This document shows positions 6,487 through 11,832 of a stretch of 11,832 nucleotides of DNA, one piece after another. Where the stretch lies: contig JAUUWK010000023.1 in NCBI GenBank assembly GCA_030589055.1, positions 1 to 11,832 of the forward strand. Direction: 5' to 3'. Both the position numbers and the translations under genes were made by a program. This DNA comes from Candidatus Bathyarchaeota archaeon (GTDB taxonomy: Archaea > Thermoproteota > Bathyarchaeia > Bathyarchaeales > Bathycorpusculaceae). Position 1 is the first letter of the stretch, and every line of letters starts with the position of its first letter. The notes under the pieces were generated by a model. The model was not told the origin of the DNA. It did no database searches and saw only the letters and a program-made list of their open reading frames with translations.

Positions 6487-7071
6487 ATGAATTCAAAGTC
6501 ATCAGATAGAAGAAGTGGACGATTTGTGTCGCCGGGTGAACGCCTCGGCGTAATCGAAGAATTCATTGCGGATGCTGGAACATACGTTGAAGATGGAGTT
6601 ATCTACTCTAAAGTTATTGGTCGTGCGTTACTAAATTTCTTAAATAAACGTGTCTCAGTCTATCCGCTAGTTCATGGGGTGAGAGTTCCGAAAACTGGAA
6701 GCATGGTTTTAGGACAAGTTTCGAGGGTTCAAAAACAGAACGCTTTTGTGCGTATACACAAAATAGGTGAAAATCAGCTTTCTGGTTTTTTCTCGGGCAT
6801 CTTGCATGTTTCTGATGTGCAGTTAAGATATGTTGATTCAATGTTTAACGTCTGCAAACCCGTCGACATTATTAGGGCGAAAGTAATAAGTGAAAAGAAC
6901 GGAACCTACCATTTATCCACTAAAGACAGAAACTTGGGAGTAGTTTACGCTTTTTGTTCGCAATGCGGCTACATGCTGGAGCTAAGGAGACAAAGAATGG
7001 TTTGCTCCAAATGTGGGAAAATCGAAAGGCGCAAAACTGCATTAGATTATGGAAAGGGAGTAATAGCGTAA
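6487..7071 (+). CDS. csl4: Exosome complex RNA-binding protein Csl4
   Basis: Csl4 forms part of the RNA-binding cap of the archaeal exosome, which degrades and tails RNA 3' to 5' in the cytoplasm. The 194-residue protein shows the family's three parts. An N-terminal domain carries PGERLGVIEEF and GTYVEDGVIYS. An S1 RNA-binding domain at about residues 70-150 contains VLGQVSRVQKQNAFVRI and FFSGILHVSDV. A C-terminal zinc ribbon has C157, C160, C173 and C176. The ATG has GGGGAG (6476-6481) 5 nt upstream. RpoL follows after 14 bp, so they are co-transcribed. I see no strong TATA nearby; GTAAATATCA at 6421-6430 is weak, so transcription may continue from dph2 and the methyltransferase. Confidence 0.93.
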   Translation: MNSKSSDRRSGRFVSPGERLGVIEEFIADAGTYVEDGVIYSKVIGRALLNFLNKRVSVYPLVHGVRVPKTGSMVLGQVSRVQKQNAFVRIHKIGENQLSGFFSGILHVSDVQLRYVDSMFNVCKPVDIIRAKVISEKNGTYHLSTKDRNLGVVYAFCSQCGYMLELRRQRMVCSKCGKIERRKTALDYGKGVIA

Positions 7072-7085
7072 GAAGGAGATAACTA

Positions 7086-7367
7086 ATGAAGGTTAAAGTG
7101 TTAAAGAGAACTCAGAATGAACTCAAACTAGAAGTTGAGGGTATTAGACATGCCCTTTGCAACATACTACAAAAAAGGCTTTTAGAAAATGAGAATGTGG
7201 ATTTAGCAGGCTACGACGTACCGCATCCATTGACTTCAAAGACGATAGTTTACATCCGTACAAAGGGTGACTTAAAACCCAAAGAAGCTCTGCGGAAAGC
7301 AGTAAAAAAAGCACTTGAAATGAACAAGGAATTCAGCAAAGAATTTAAGAAAGCCCTTAAAACTTGA
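7086..7367 (+). CDS. rpoL: DNA-directed RNA polymerase subunit L (Rpb11 homologue)
   Basis: RpoL pairs with RpoD (Rpb3-like) to form the assembly platform of archaeal RNA polymerase, equivalent to the bacterial alpha dimer. The 93-residue length is typical. The alpha-motif region is present as VEGIRHALCNILQKRLL (residues 17-33), followed by LAGYDVPHPL (40-49) and YIRTKGD. The C-terminus is a Lys-rich helix. A strong SD, AAGGAG (7073-7078), lies 7 nt before the ATG and 2 nt after the csl4 stop. Csl4-RpoL adjacency is known in archaea and links RNA decay with transcription genes. The last 11 bp overlap the 3' end of the convergent RNase III-like gene. Confidence 0.94.
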   Translation: MKVKVLKRTQNELKLEVEGIRHALCNILQKRLLENENVDLAGYDVPHPLTSKTIVYIRTKGDLKPKEALRKAVKKALEMNKEFSKEFKKALKT

Positions 7368-7767
7368 TTCTGTCCTTTATCGTCATAAATAATTGACTAA
7401 GGCCCTCAACAAGGTCTTCAGTTTTCTCTACCATCGCAATGCTCTCTTCCAACGTAACATAGCGATGAAGCCAAGCGTAAATAGCCAACGCCTCCGCAGC
7501 ATCCGCCAACATGTGGCGAGTTACTCTTGATGGCATATACTTCCTCAGCCCAGCCTTCTTAAGCGCTTCAGCAAGTACGCGCCCCTTAACTTTTGCACCT
7601 GAAGGCTTTCCCTTTCTATTTGATAAAGCCATTGAATAAATGAAGTTTATGTATGCATCTCCAAGAGATGCAAGTTTGTGATCTGTCAGTACTTGAGCTA
7701 AATTCTCATAATTTTTTACGAAATGAAATGTCTTGATACGTTTCGTCAAAGCCTGAACCATCTGCAT
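7357..7767 (-). CDS. Archaeal RNase III-fold family protein
   Basis: This 136-residue, mostly helical protein resembles small archaeal proteins annotated as ribonuclease III family, with a single catalytic-type domain and no double-stranded-RNA-binding domain. LASLGDAY (residues 32-39) aligns with the EFLGDA signature, and ADAAEAL (88-94) matches the second motif ADxxEAL, keeping D37, D89 and E92. The two glutamates before GD in bacterial enzymes (Thermotoga E37 and E40) are H30 and A33 here. Catalysis is therefore uncertain; it may act like mini-III, need a partner, or only bind RNA. An alternative ATG two codons downstream (MVQALTK) is equally possible. It is the only minus-strand gene, converging with rpoL and divergent from the DUF99 gene. 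A TATA about 25 bp before the ATG implies a nearly leaderless transcript. Confidence 0.8.
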   Translation of the reverse strand: MQMVQALTKRIKTFHFVKNYENLAQVLTDHKLASLGDAYINFIYSMALSNRKGKPSGAKVKGRVLAEALKKAGLRKYMPSRVTRHMLADAAEALAIYAWLHRYVTLEESIAMVEKTEDLVEGLSQLFMTIKDRIKF

Positions 7768-7786
7768 TACCGTTATCTACTCGTTA

Positions 7787-7797
7787 AACTTATAATC
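7787..7797. promoter_or_regulatory. Shared palindromic TATA element between divergent genes
   Basis: The 72-bp gap between the RNase III-like and DUF99 starts has one clear TATA-like element, the perfect palindrome TTATAA at 7790-7795. It is centred 25 bp from the minus-strand ATG (7767), as expected for leaderless transcription. It is 47 bp from the plus-strand TTG (7840), allowing a leader of about 20 nt carrying the SD TGAGGA. One element may drive both genes. Confidence 0.45.
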
Positions 7798-7839
7798 TCT
7801 CTTTTTCTCTTATTTGAGTGGTATTATTGAGGAACAGTT

Positions 7840-8427
7840 TTGGTCTGCAAGAAATTTCGTGTGATCAAGCCTGAAATTCGGGTTCTAGGAGTCGATGACG
7901 GAGTTTTTACTCCTCACGTGATGGGTTTGGTGTCTGTTGTTGGAGTGGTTTTTCGCGGTGGGTACTGGCTTGATGGTGTGATGCACACAAAAGTTGAAGT
8001 AGATGGATTTGACGCTGCAGAGAAGATAGCATCGATGATAATTAACTCGCCACATCACAAGCAATTAAGGGTTATAATGCTTAATGGCGTAACTTTCGCA
8101 GGTTTCAATGTTGTTAGTATCAAAGAACTTAACAGAGAAACAAAATTACCTGTAATTGCAGTGACACGCGAGAGGCCAAACTTCACCGAAATTCAAGAAG
8201 CCTTGAAAAACCTGCCAAAAAGTGAGGAACGTTGGAATGCCATCAAAGGCGCTGGAGAAATATTTGAAGTGTTCACCAGAAGCAAAAAAGAAAAAGTATA
8301 CATGCATGTATCAGGAATTTTGGAGGAAGATGCGAGAAAAATTCTGCGACTAACCTCTACACGCAGCAGTATACCCGAAGCGTTACGTGTAGCCCATCTT
8401 ATCGCCTCTGGGATCAGCAAGGCTTAA
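7840..8427 (+). CDS. DUF99 family protein (endonuclease V-like fold)
   Basis: DUF99 is a conserved archaeal family of unknown function, proposed to share the RNase H-like fold of endonuclease V. The 195-residue product is typical in length. Hallmarks are RVLGVDDGVF (14-23, with D19 and D20), VGVVFRGGYWLDGVMHTK (34-51), LRVIMLNGVTFAGFNVV (77-93), LPVIAVTRERPN and the LP.SEERW segment. As I recall the family, the residue at 82 is usually Asp (MLDG), corresponding to an endonuclease V metal ligand; here it is Asn. The start is a TTG with TGAGGA (7828-7833) 6 nt upstream; no ATG lies near. The gene precedes tfs by 80 bp, and tfs has its own promoter. A role in nucleic acid repair or editing is inference from the fold. 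Confidence 0.87.
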   Translation: MVCKKFRVIKPEIRVLGVDDGVFTPHVMGLVSVVGVVFRGGYWLDGVMHTKVEVDGFDAAEKIASMIINSPHHKQLRVIMLNGVTFAGFNVVSIKELNRETKLPVIAVTRERPNFTEIQEALKNLPKSEERWNAIKGAGEIFEVFTRSKKEKVYMHVSGILEEDARKILRLTSTRSSIPEALRVAHLIASGISKA

Positions 8428-8428
8428 C

Positions 8429-8444
8429 TCCAATATTTATTGGA
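8429..8444. repeat. Inverted repeat between the DUF99 gene and tfs
   Basis: TCCAATA (8429-8435) and TATTGGA (8438-8444) form a perfect 7-bp dyad with a 2-bp centre. It starts 1 bp after the DUF99 stop and ends 11 bp before the tfs TATA box. This placement fits a regulator site for tfs better than a terminator, since no T-run follows. Confidence 0.4.
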
Positions 8445-8450
8445 ATAAGA

Positions 8451-8462
8451 AAAAGTTTAAAA
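8451..8462 (+). promoter_or_regulatory. Promoter of tfs (BRE/TATA-like)
   Basis: A purine-rich AAAAG followed by TTTAAAA (8456-8462) resembles an archaeal BRE plus TATA. It lies about 49 bp before the tfs ATG and predicts a leader of about 20-25 nt that includes the GGGGTG at 8495-8500. Confidence 0.5.
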
Positions 8463-8507
8463 GTGACCATGTTAAGGGGAACCAAACGGATAGCGGGGTG
8501 AACAACA

Positions 8508-8861
8508 ATGGAATTTTGTCCTAATTGCAGCTCCCGTCTTGTGCCAACAAAGGAAAAGACCGGCAAGAAAACATCTTTACTCCTTGTTTGTCCTAAGTGC
8601 GGCTACAAGAAGCAAGCATTGAACAATAAACTCGCACCAAAAGTTGCGAAAGTTATACAGCCTGACCCACAGAAACTTGTAACGGTAATAGGCAAAGAAG
8701 AACAGAAACTACGAACACTGCCCACAGTTAGGATTGAATGCCCCAAATGTGGAAACAGACTGGCCTTTGCTTGGCAAGTGCAGACAAGGGGAGCCGACGA
8801 ATCCTCAACACAATTCTTCCGTTGCACAAAATGCGGATACACATTCAGAGAATACAGCTAA
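8508..8861 (+). CDS. tfs: Transcription factor S (TFS), RNA polymerase cleavage factor
   Basis: TFS, the archaeal TFIIS-like factor, inserts into the polymerase and stimulates cleavage of backtracked transcripts. The 117-residue protein has the two-ribbon layout. The N-terminal ribbon has C4, C7, C28 and C31. A linker of about 45 residues follows. The C-terminal ribbon has C78, C81, C106 and C109. The tip loop carries D97-E98 in TRGADESSTQFFRC, the acidic pair needed for cleavage, so it should be active. The ending KCGYTFREYS is also typical. The linker is somewhat long. The ATG has GGGGTG (8495-8500) 7 nt upstream, and the gene has its own TATA box. It is followed by a non-coding stretch and then PCNA, linking transcription and replication genes. 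Confidence 0.93.
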   Translation: MEFCPNCSSRLVPTKEKTGKKTSLLLVCPKCGYKKQALNNKLAPKVAKVIQPDPQKLVTVIGKEEQKLRTLPTVRIECPKCGNRLAFAWQVQTRGADESSTQFFRCTKCGYTFREYS

Positions 8862-8895
8862 GTCTTCTTTGCTGTTGTAGTAAACACAGTTAAAA

Positions 8896-9030
8896 ATGTG
8901 ATTCTCATAGGTACTTCCAGATTTGGATCATGATCACTTAGCTCTACAATTTTAGACGAGAGTTTTGCAGGGATCCACTAGCGACAAGTTCGCAGTCGTT
9001 AGTGAATATTAACTTATTTGATGTGATTCT
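8896..9030. repeat. Direct repeat of a 10-mer flanking the pre-PCNA region
   Basis: ATGTGATTCT occurs exactly at 8896-8905 and 9021-9030, 125 bp apart, on either side of the structured part of the tfs-pcn spacer. It may be a pair of protein sites or a trace of insertion; chance cannot be excluded at this length. The whole gap 8862-9116 has no credible ORF. Confidence 0.3.
8976..9004 (+). other. Hairpin-forming inverted repeat in the tfs-pcn spacer
   Basis: CACTAGCGAC (8976-8985) pairs with GTCGTTAGTG (8995-9004) over 10 bp, with one G-U pair in RNA and a 9-nt loop. A shorter alternative stem, GCGA (8981-8984) with TCGC (8990-8993), overlaps it. It lies 117-140 bp after the tfs stop. No T-run follows, so it is not a typical terminator. 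It could be an RNA structure or a protein-binding dyad. Confidence 0.4.
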
Positions 9031-9038
9031 TAAGCGGC

Positions 9039-9060
9039 GCATGATTAAATGACATCATGC
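9039..9060. promoter_or_regulatory. Dyad upstream of the pcn TATA box, possible operator
   Basis: GCATGAT (9039-9045) and ATCATGC (9054-9060) are exact inverted 7-mers with an 8-bp spacer. The 22-bp dyad ends 16 bp before the TATA box of PCNA. Size and position suit a dimeric helix-turn-helix regulator, but no regulator is identified. Confidence 0.4.
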
Positions 9061-9076
9061 TTATGTGTGTAAAGTC

Positions 9077-9084
9077 TTTTATAA
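9077..9084 (+). promoter_or_regulatory. TATA box of the pcn-priL transcript
   Basis: CTTTTATAAC at 9076-9085 contains a TATA element about 36 bp before the PCNA ATG at 9117. Transcription would begin near 9105, so an in-frame upstream start at 9057 would not be transcribed, supporting 9117. Confidence 0.5.
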
Positions 9085-9116
9085 CAACAAAGCGTATCCA
9101 TAGAAGGAGGATTGCA

Positions 9117-9872
9117 ATGTTCAAGTTGAAGATGTCCGATGCTAAACTCTTAAGAGATATGGTAACAGCTATATCCACACTTGTAGATGAAGCTACATTC
9201 AAGATTGACTCTGAAAACATGAAACTGCGAGCGATGGATCCTTCGCGCGTTGCCATGATTGACTTTGAATGGCCCAAAACAATTTTTGAAGAATATGTAT
9301 GTACAGAACCAACGAAAATGTGCATAAACATAAGTGAACTATTAAAGCTCATTAAGAGAGCAGATCGGAACGAAGTTGTGGAGCTTTCTCTTGACGAAAA
9401 AAATGCGCGTCTACAGGTAAAGATAACGGGGAAATACATGCGGAATTTCACGATGCCAACGCTTGAACCCGCAGAAGAAGAGGTACCGACGCCGAAGGTC
9501 ACCTTCAACGTTAGAGCTAAAGTCACAACAGATGGTTTACGTCAAGCAATTGAAGACGCCCAGCTTGTAAGTGACCACGTCCGCTTGGAAGCAGACAGTG
9601 AAAAACTAGTCTTCAACGCGTCTGGAGACCTTATGGGTGCAGTAATAGAACTTCAGAAAGGAAGCGACGCACTTCTGGATTTAGAAATTAAGGAGCCTTC
9701 CAAGGCAACCTTCAGCTTAAGCTACCTTTTAGAAATCATAAAGGCAGCGTCTGCAACATCAGAAATCGCCATACTGGACTTTTCATCGGACATGCCCATA
9801 AAACTAGATTTTCAACAAACAAAAGAAGGAAAATTGACCTTTTATTTAGCGCCAAGAATAGAAACAGAATAA
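9117..9872 (+). CDS. pcn: DNA polymerase sliding clamp PCNA
   Basis: PCNA forms a ring around DNA and tethers replicative polymerases, Fen1, ligase and other partners. The 251-residue product has the usual length and landmarks. These are the N-terminal MFKLKMSDAKLLRDMVTAIS, then RAMDPSRVAMIDFE (38-51), KLIKRADRNEVVEL in the first domain, and an interdomain connector with TLEPAEEEVP (115-124). The second domain carries SDHVRLEAD, and the C-terminal tail ends KLTFYLAPRIETE. The start at ATG 9117 matches the family N-terminus and has GGAGG (9106-9110) 6 nt upstream. A reading from 9057 would add 20 basic residues foreign to the family. PriL begins 13 bp after the stop, so the two replication genes form an operon. 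Whether other paralogues exist cannot be seen. Confidence 0.96.
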   Translation: MFKLKMSDAKLLRDMVTAISTLVDEATFKIDSENMKLRAMDPSRVAMIDFEWPKTIFEEYVCTEPTKMCINISELLKLIKRADRNEVVELSLDEKNARLQVKITGKYMRNFTMPTLEPAEEEVPTPKVTFNVRAKVTTDGLRQAIEDAQLVSDHVRLEADSEKLVFNASGDLMGAVIELQKGSDALLDLEIKEPSKATFSLSYLLEIIKAASATSEIAILDFSSDMPIKLDFQQTKEGKLTFYLAPRIETE

Positions 9873-9885
9873 GCGTGAAATTTGG

Positions 9886-10923
9886 ATGCAGCTTACAGCA
9901 GCTAGGTTCACCAAGAACGATATAGCAAGATACCCCTTCTTGAAAGCAGCTATGAAATATATGAAAATACCAGATCTGAAAATTGAAGACTTAATGAGCC
10001 CTGAACTTGAGGAAATTCTTAACCGTGCTGAAGAAAGAGTGGAAGAGGCAATCTTATACATTCGAGTTTTTAGGAAATTAAAAGAAGAAGACATAGAAAT
10101 TTCATCGTATCCTGTTGCGATGATACTGGTAACTGCAACTGGAAGCTCCTTTATCAAGAAAAGGTATGCCTTAGCAGAAGCGAAGCAGGCATACGAAGAT
10201 CTGAAAGGTGAAACCAAAGAGAAGATTCTTAGATTCGCGCAAGATTTTGGATGGGAACTTGTGTCTAACAGAAATTCTGAAATTCCTTTCGAATTTACGC
10301 TTAGCTTCACAGACTACCTAAGAAACACAACACATTTGCGAAGGAAGGAATGGAAGCTTGTTAACCGCCTTCTATCTAGCGGAAATGTCTATCTCACACG
10401 AAACGAAACAGCAAGATTACTAAGCGAAGAAGCCCGCAAGCACATTGAACAACGACTGGAAATAAAAGAGATTCCGAAATTTCCCCCCAAAATAATGGAA
10501 ATGGCTGAAAAAATAAAGAAATTATCCGTAGAAAAAATAGGTAAAGCTGAAATGAAGGGCTTCCCTAAAACCATCACGCAAAAAGCCTTTCCTCCATGTA
10601 TAGAGGCCCTCTACCAAGCAGTCTCGGCTGGACGCCACCTCTCGCATATAGGTCGATTCGCACTAACTTCCTTCCTTGTGAACATAGGAATGCCATCGGA
10701 GAACGTTATTGAATTGTTTAGAAGCTTCTCTGATTTTAATGAGAGGATGACGCGTTACCAGGTGGAGCACATTGCGGGAGAAAGGGGTTCAAGAACGCGA
10801 TACATCCCGCCAAAATGTGGCACATTAAGAACCCATGGGGTTTGCACAAACCCAGATGAACTATGCCAGAAGGTACACCACCCATTAGTTTACTATCGGA
10901 AAAAGTCAAAACAATCCGGATGA
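9886..10923 (+). CDS. priL: DNA primase large subunit PriL
   Basis: PriL is the [4Fe-4S] regulatory subunit of the archaeal/eukaryotic heterodimeric primase, which makes primers together with the catalytic PriS (not in this window). The 345-residue protein has a mostly helical N-terminal domain that binds PriS. The C-terminal iron-sulfur domain has the four expected cysteines: C238 in FPPC, C311 in PPKCGTLR, C320 in HGVC and C327 in ELCQ. GRHLSHIGRFALTSFL (about 250-265) is another family segment. The tail is Lys-rich. The ATG lies 13 bp after the PCNA stop; no good SD is visible (only GG just before the ATG), so translation may be coupled to PCNA. Confidence 0.94.
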   Translation: MQLTAARFTKNDIARYPFLKAAMKYMKIPDLKIEDLMSPELEEILNRAEERVEEAILYIRVFRKLKEEDIEISSYPVAMILVTATGSSFIKKRYALAEAKQAYEDLKGETKEKILRFAQDFGWELVSNRNSEIPFEFTLSFTDYLRNTTHLRRKEWKLVNRLLSSGNVYLTRNETARLLSEEARKHIEQRLEIKEIPKFPPKIMEMAEKIKKLSVEKIGKAEMKGFPKTITQKAFPPCIEALYQAVSAGRHLSHIGRFALTSFLVNIGMPSENVIELFRSFSDFNERMTRYQVEHIAGERGSRTRYIPPKCGTLRTHGVCTNPDELCQKVHHPLVYYRKKSKQSG

Positions 10924-10954
10924 AGCTTCTAAAACAAAATGGTAAGCAGTAGAA

Positions 10955-10962
10955 TTTAAATA
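10955..10962 (+). promoter_or_regulatory. TATA box of the glycosyltransferase gene
   Basis: TTTAAATA lies about 50 bp before the ATG at 11013, the same octamer as before rpl10e. Transcription is expected near 10983, downstream of an in-frame TTG at 10971, which makes that alternative start unlikely. Confidence 0.45.
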
Positions 10963-11012
10963 GTAAGTAATTGCTACTCAACACTATTTATGGAAAGGTG
11001 CGAAACGCAAAG

Positions 11013-11828
11013 ATGAACACTCAAGTTCCCTCGAGTACAAGCTCACTGGATGAAGGATTAGTGGGGAACATGAGTTTTAAGGCAAGCTTATCCGAATCTA
11101 TTGAAGGCAATTTAGACGTGAATTCTGAGATCGGGGTGGTCCTTCCCACATATTGTGAAGCACAAAACATTGAAAAATTAATTGAGGAAATTGAAAACCT
11201 AAACTTGAACACCTCCATTCTAGTTATAGATGATTCTAGCCCTGACGGAACATCAGACATTGTAAGAAAATGTCAGAAAAAACATAACAATATTTTACTC
11301 TTTGAAAGACCGAAAAAGTCTGGACTAGGAACCGCAATAACCGATGGTTTCAGGATATTCTTGTCAGTAAAAAATCCTCCAAAGTATATAATTACGCTGG
11401 ATGCTGATTATTCGCACAACCCTAGAGAAATTCCCAAGTTAATAGCTCCAGTGCAAAAAGGGTTCGACCTTGTTGTTGGAAGCAGGTATTGCAAACACGG
11501 TAGTACAAGAGACTGGAGTTTCATACGCTTGGCAGTAAGCAAAATAGCTAATCTGCTCACAAAGTTAAGGGTTCACGCAAAAATATCCGACTACACCAGT
11601 GGAATGCGTTGTTATTCAACGAAACTTGTCAGAGGTATAATAAACCATTTGCATAGCCGAACCTACGAAATACAGATAGAAACAATCAGGCAAGCTAATC
11701 TGCGAAAATTCAGAATAAAAGAAATACCAATAACCTTTGTCAACCGAAAAAAAGGAAAATCAAAGTTAAGCATCCATGAAATAAAAGACTTCCTTTCTTA
11801 CATCTTCTCCATCAATCGAAAATACTAA
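11013..11828 (+). CDS. Family 2 glycosyltransferase, dolichol-phosphate mannosyltransferase-like
   Basis: This GT-A glycosyltransferase resembles Dpm1-type enzymes, which move a sugar from a nucleotide donor to dolichyl phosphate for protein glycosylation or lipid-linked glycans at the membrane. The 271-residue product has VVLPTYCEAQNIEKLI (42-57), VIDDSSPDGT with D73-D74, TLDADYSHNP with the metal-binding DAD at 130-132, and VVGSRY (154-159). SGMRCYS and FVNRKKGKSKLS further on are also family-like. There is no C-terminal membrane segment, so it is the short, soluble or peripheral Dpm1 type. About 40 Ser- and acid-rich residues precede the catalytic domain, more than usual. ATG 11013 is preferred to TTG 10971 because of the TATA position; the SD-like GGAAAGGTG (10992-11000) is rather distant. 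The sugar donor cannot be decided. Confidence 0.88.
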   Translation: MNTQVPSSTSSLDEGLVGNMSFKASLSESIEGNLDVNSEIGVVLPTYCEAQNIEKLIEEIENLNLNTSILVIDDSSPDGTSDIVRKCQKKHNNILLFERPKKSGLGTAITDGFRIFLSVKNPPKYIITLDADYSHNPREIPKLIAPVQKGFDLVVGSRYCKHGSTRDWSFIRLAVSKIANLLTKLRVHAKISDYTSGMRCYSTKLVRGIINHLHSRTYEIQIETIRQANLRKFRIKEIPITFVNRKKGKSKLSIHEIKDFLSYIFSINRKY

Positions 11829-11832
11829 ATCA

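Noticed and set aside
8926..8935. Perfect palindrome GATCATGATC
   Set aside because: Short self-complementary sequence with no clear position relative to a promoter; likely chance, so not listed separately.
8976..9004. tRNA-like T-arm (stem with TTCG in the loop)
   Set aside because: The loop is 9 nt, not 7, and no acceptor, D or anticodon arms can be fitted around it.
9057..9116. N-terminal extension of PCNA by 20 residues
   Set aside because: The added residues are foreign to PCNA, precede the predicted transcription start, and the internal ATG has a perfect SD.
9014..9526. 170-residue minus-strand ORF over PCNA
   Set aside because: It is mostly antisense to conserved PCNA sequence, and the Ser/Phe-rich translation does not resemble any family.

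Overview
The window is archaeal chromosome. It carries ribosomal protein L10e, a diphthamide synthase Dph2, the exosome subunit Csl4, RNA polymerase subunit L, the cleavage factor TFS, PCNA and the large primase subunit PriL. Genes are densely packed, the DNA is moderately AT-rich, TATA boxes lie 25-55 bp before many starts, and Shine-Dalgarno (SD) motifs are common. The gene mix, and an integrase tail of a type I recall from uncultured TACK lineages, suggest a Bathyarchaeia-like archaeon. That placement is an inference from memory, not a computed one.

Left edge (1-950): two small unidentified membrane proteins (the first probably cut by the window edge) are followed by about 400 bp without an intact gene. 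This gap holds a start-less tail of a tyrosine recombinase/integrase, so the left side looks like the worn end of an integrated element. It ends in an unusually symmetrical promoter.

Middle (954-7367, all +): a dCTP deaminase/dUTPase-superfamily protein; L10e overlapping phosphoenolpyruvate synthase by 4 bp; Dph2 overlapping a METTL5-like methyltransferase; a possible 40-codon ORF; Csl4; and RpoL. These serve ribosome function, elongation factor 2 modification, RNA or rRNA methylation, RNA decay and transcription, with one central-carbon enzyme attached to the ribosomal gene.

Right (7357-11828): a minus-strand RNase III-fold protein converges on and overlaps rpoL, and diverges from a DUF99 gene across a 72-bp gap with one palindromic TATA element. 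Then come TFS, a 255-bp non-coding stretch rich in dyads, PCNA and PriL as a tight pair, and a dolichol-phosphate-mannose-synthase-like glycosyltransferase ending 4 bp before the window edge.

I see no tRNA, rRNA, CRISPR array or intact transposon. The points most worth checking are the integrase remnant, the mirrored TATA boxes before the nucleotide-metabolism gene, the RNase III-like protein lacking part of its acidic cluster, and the structured region before PCNA. I found no clear new multi-gene system.
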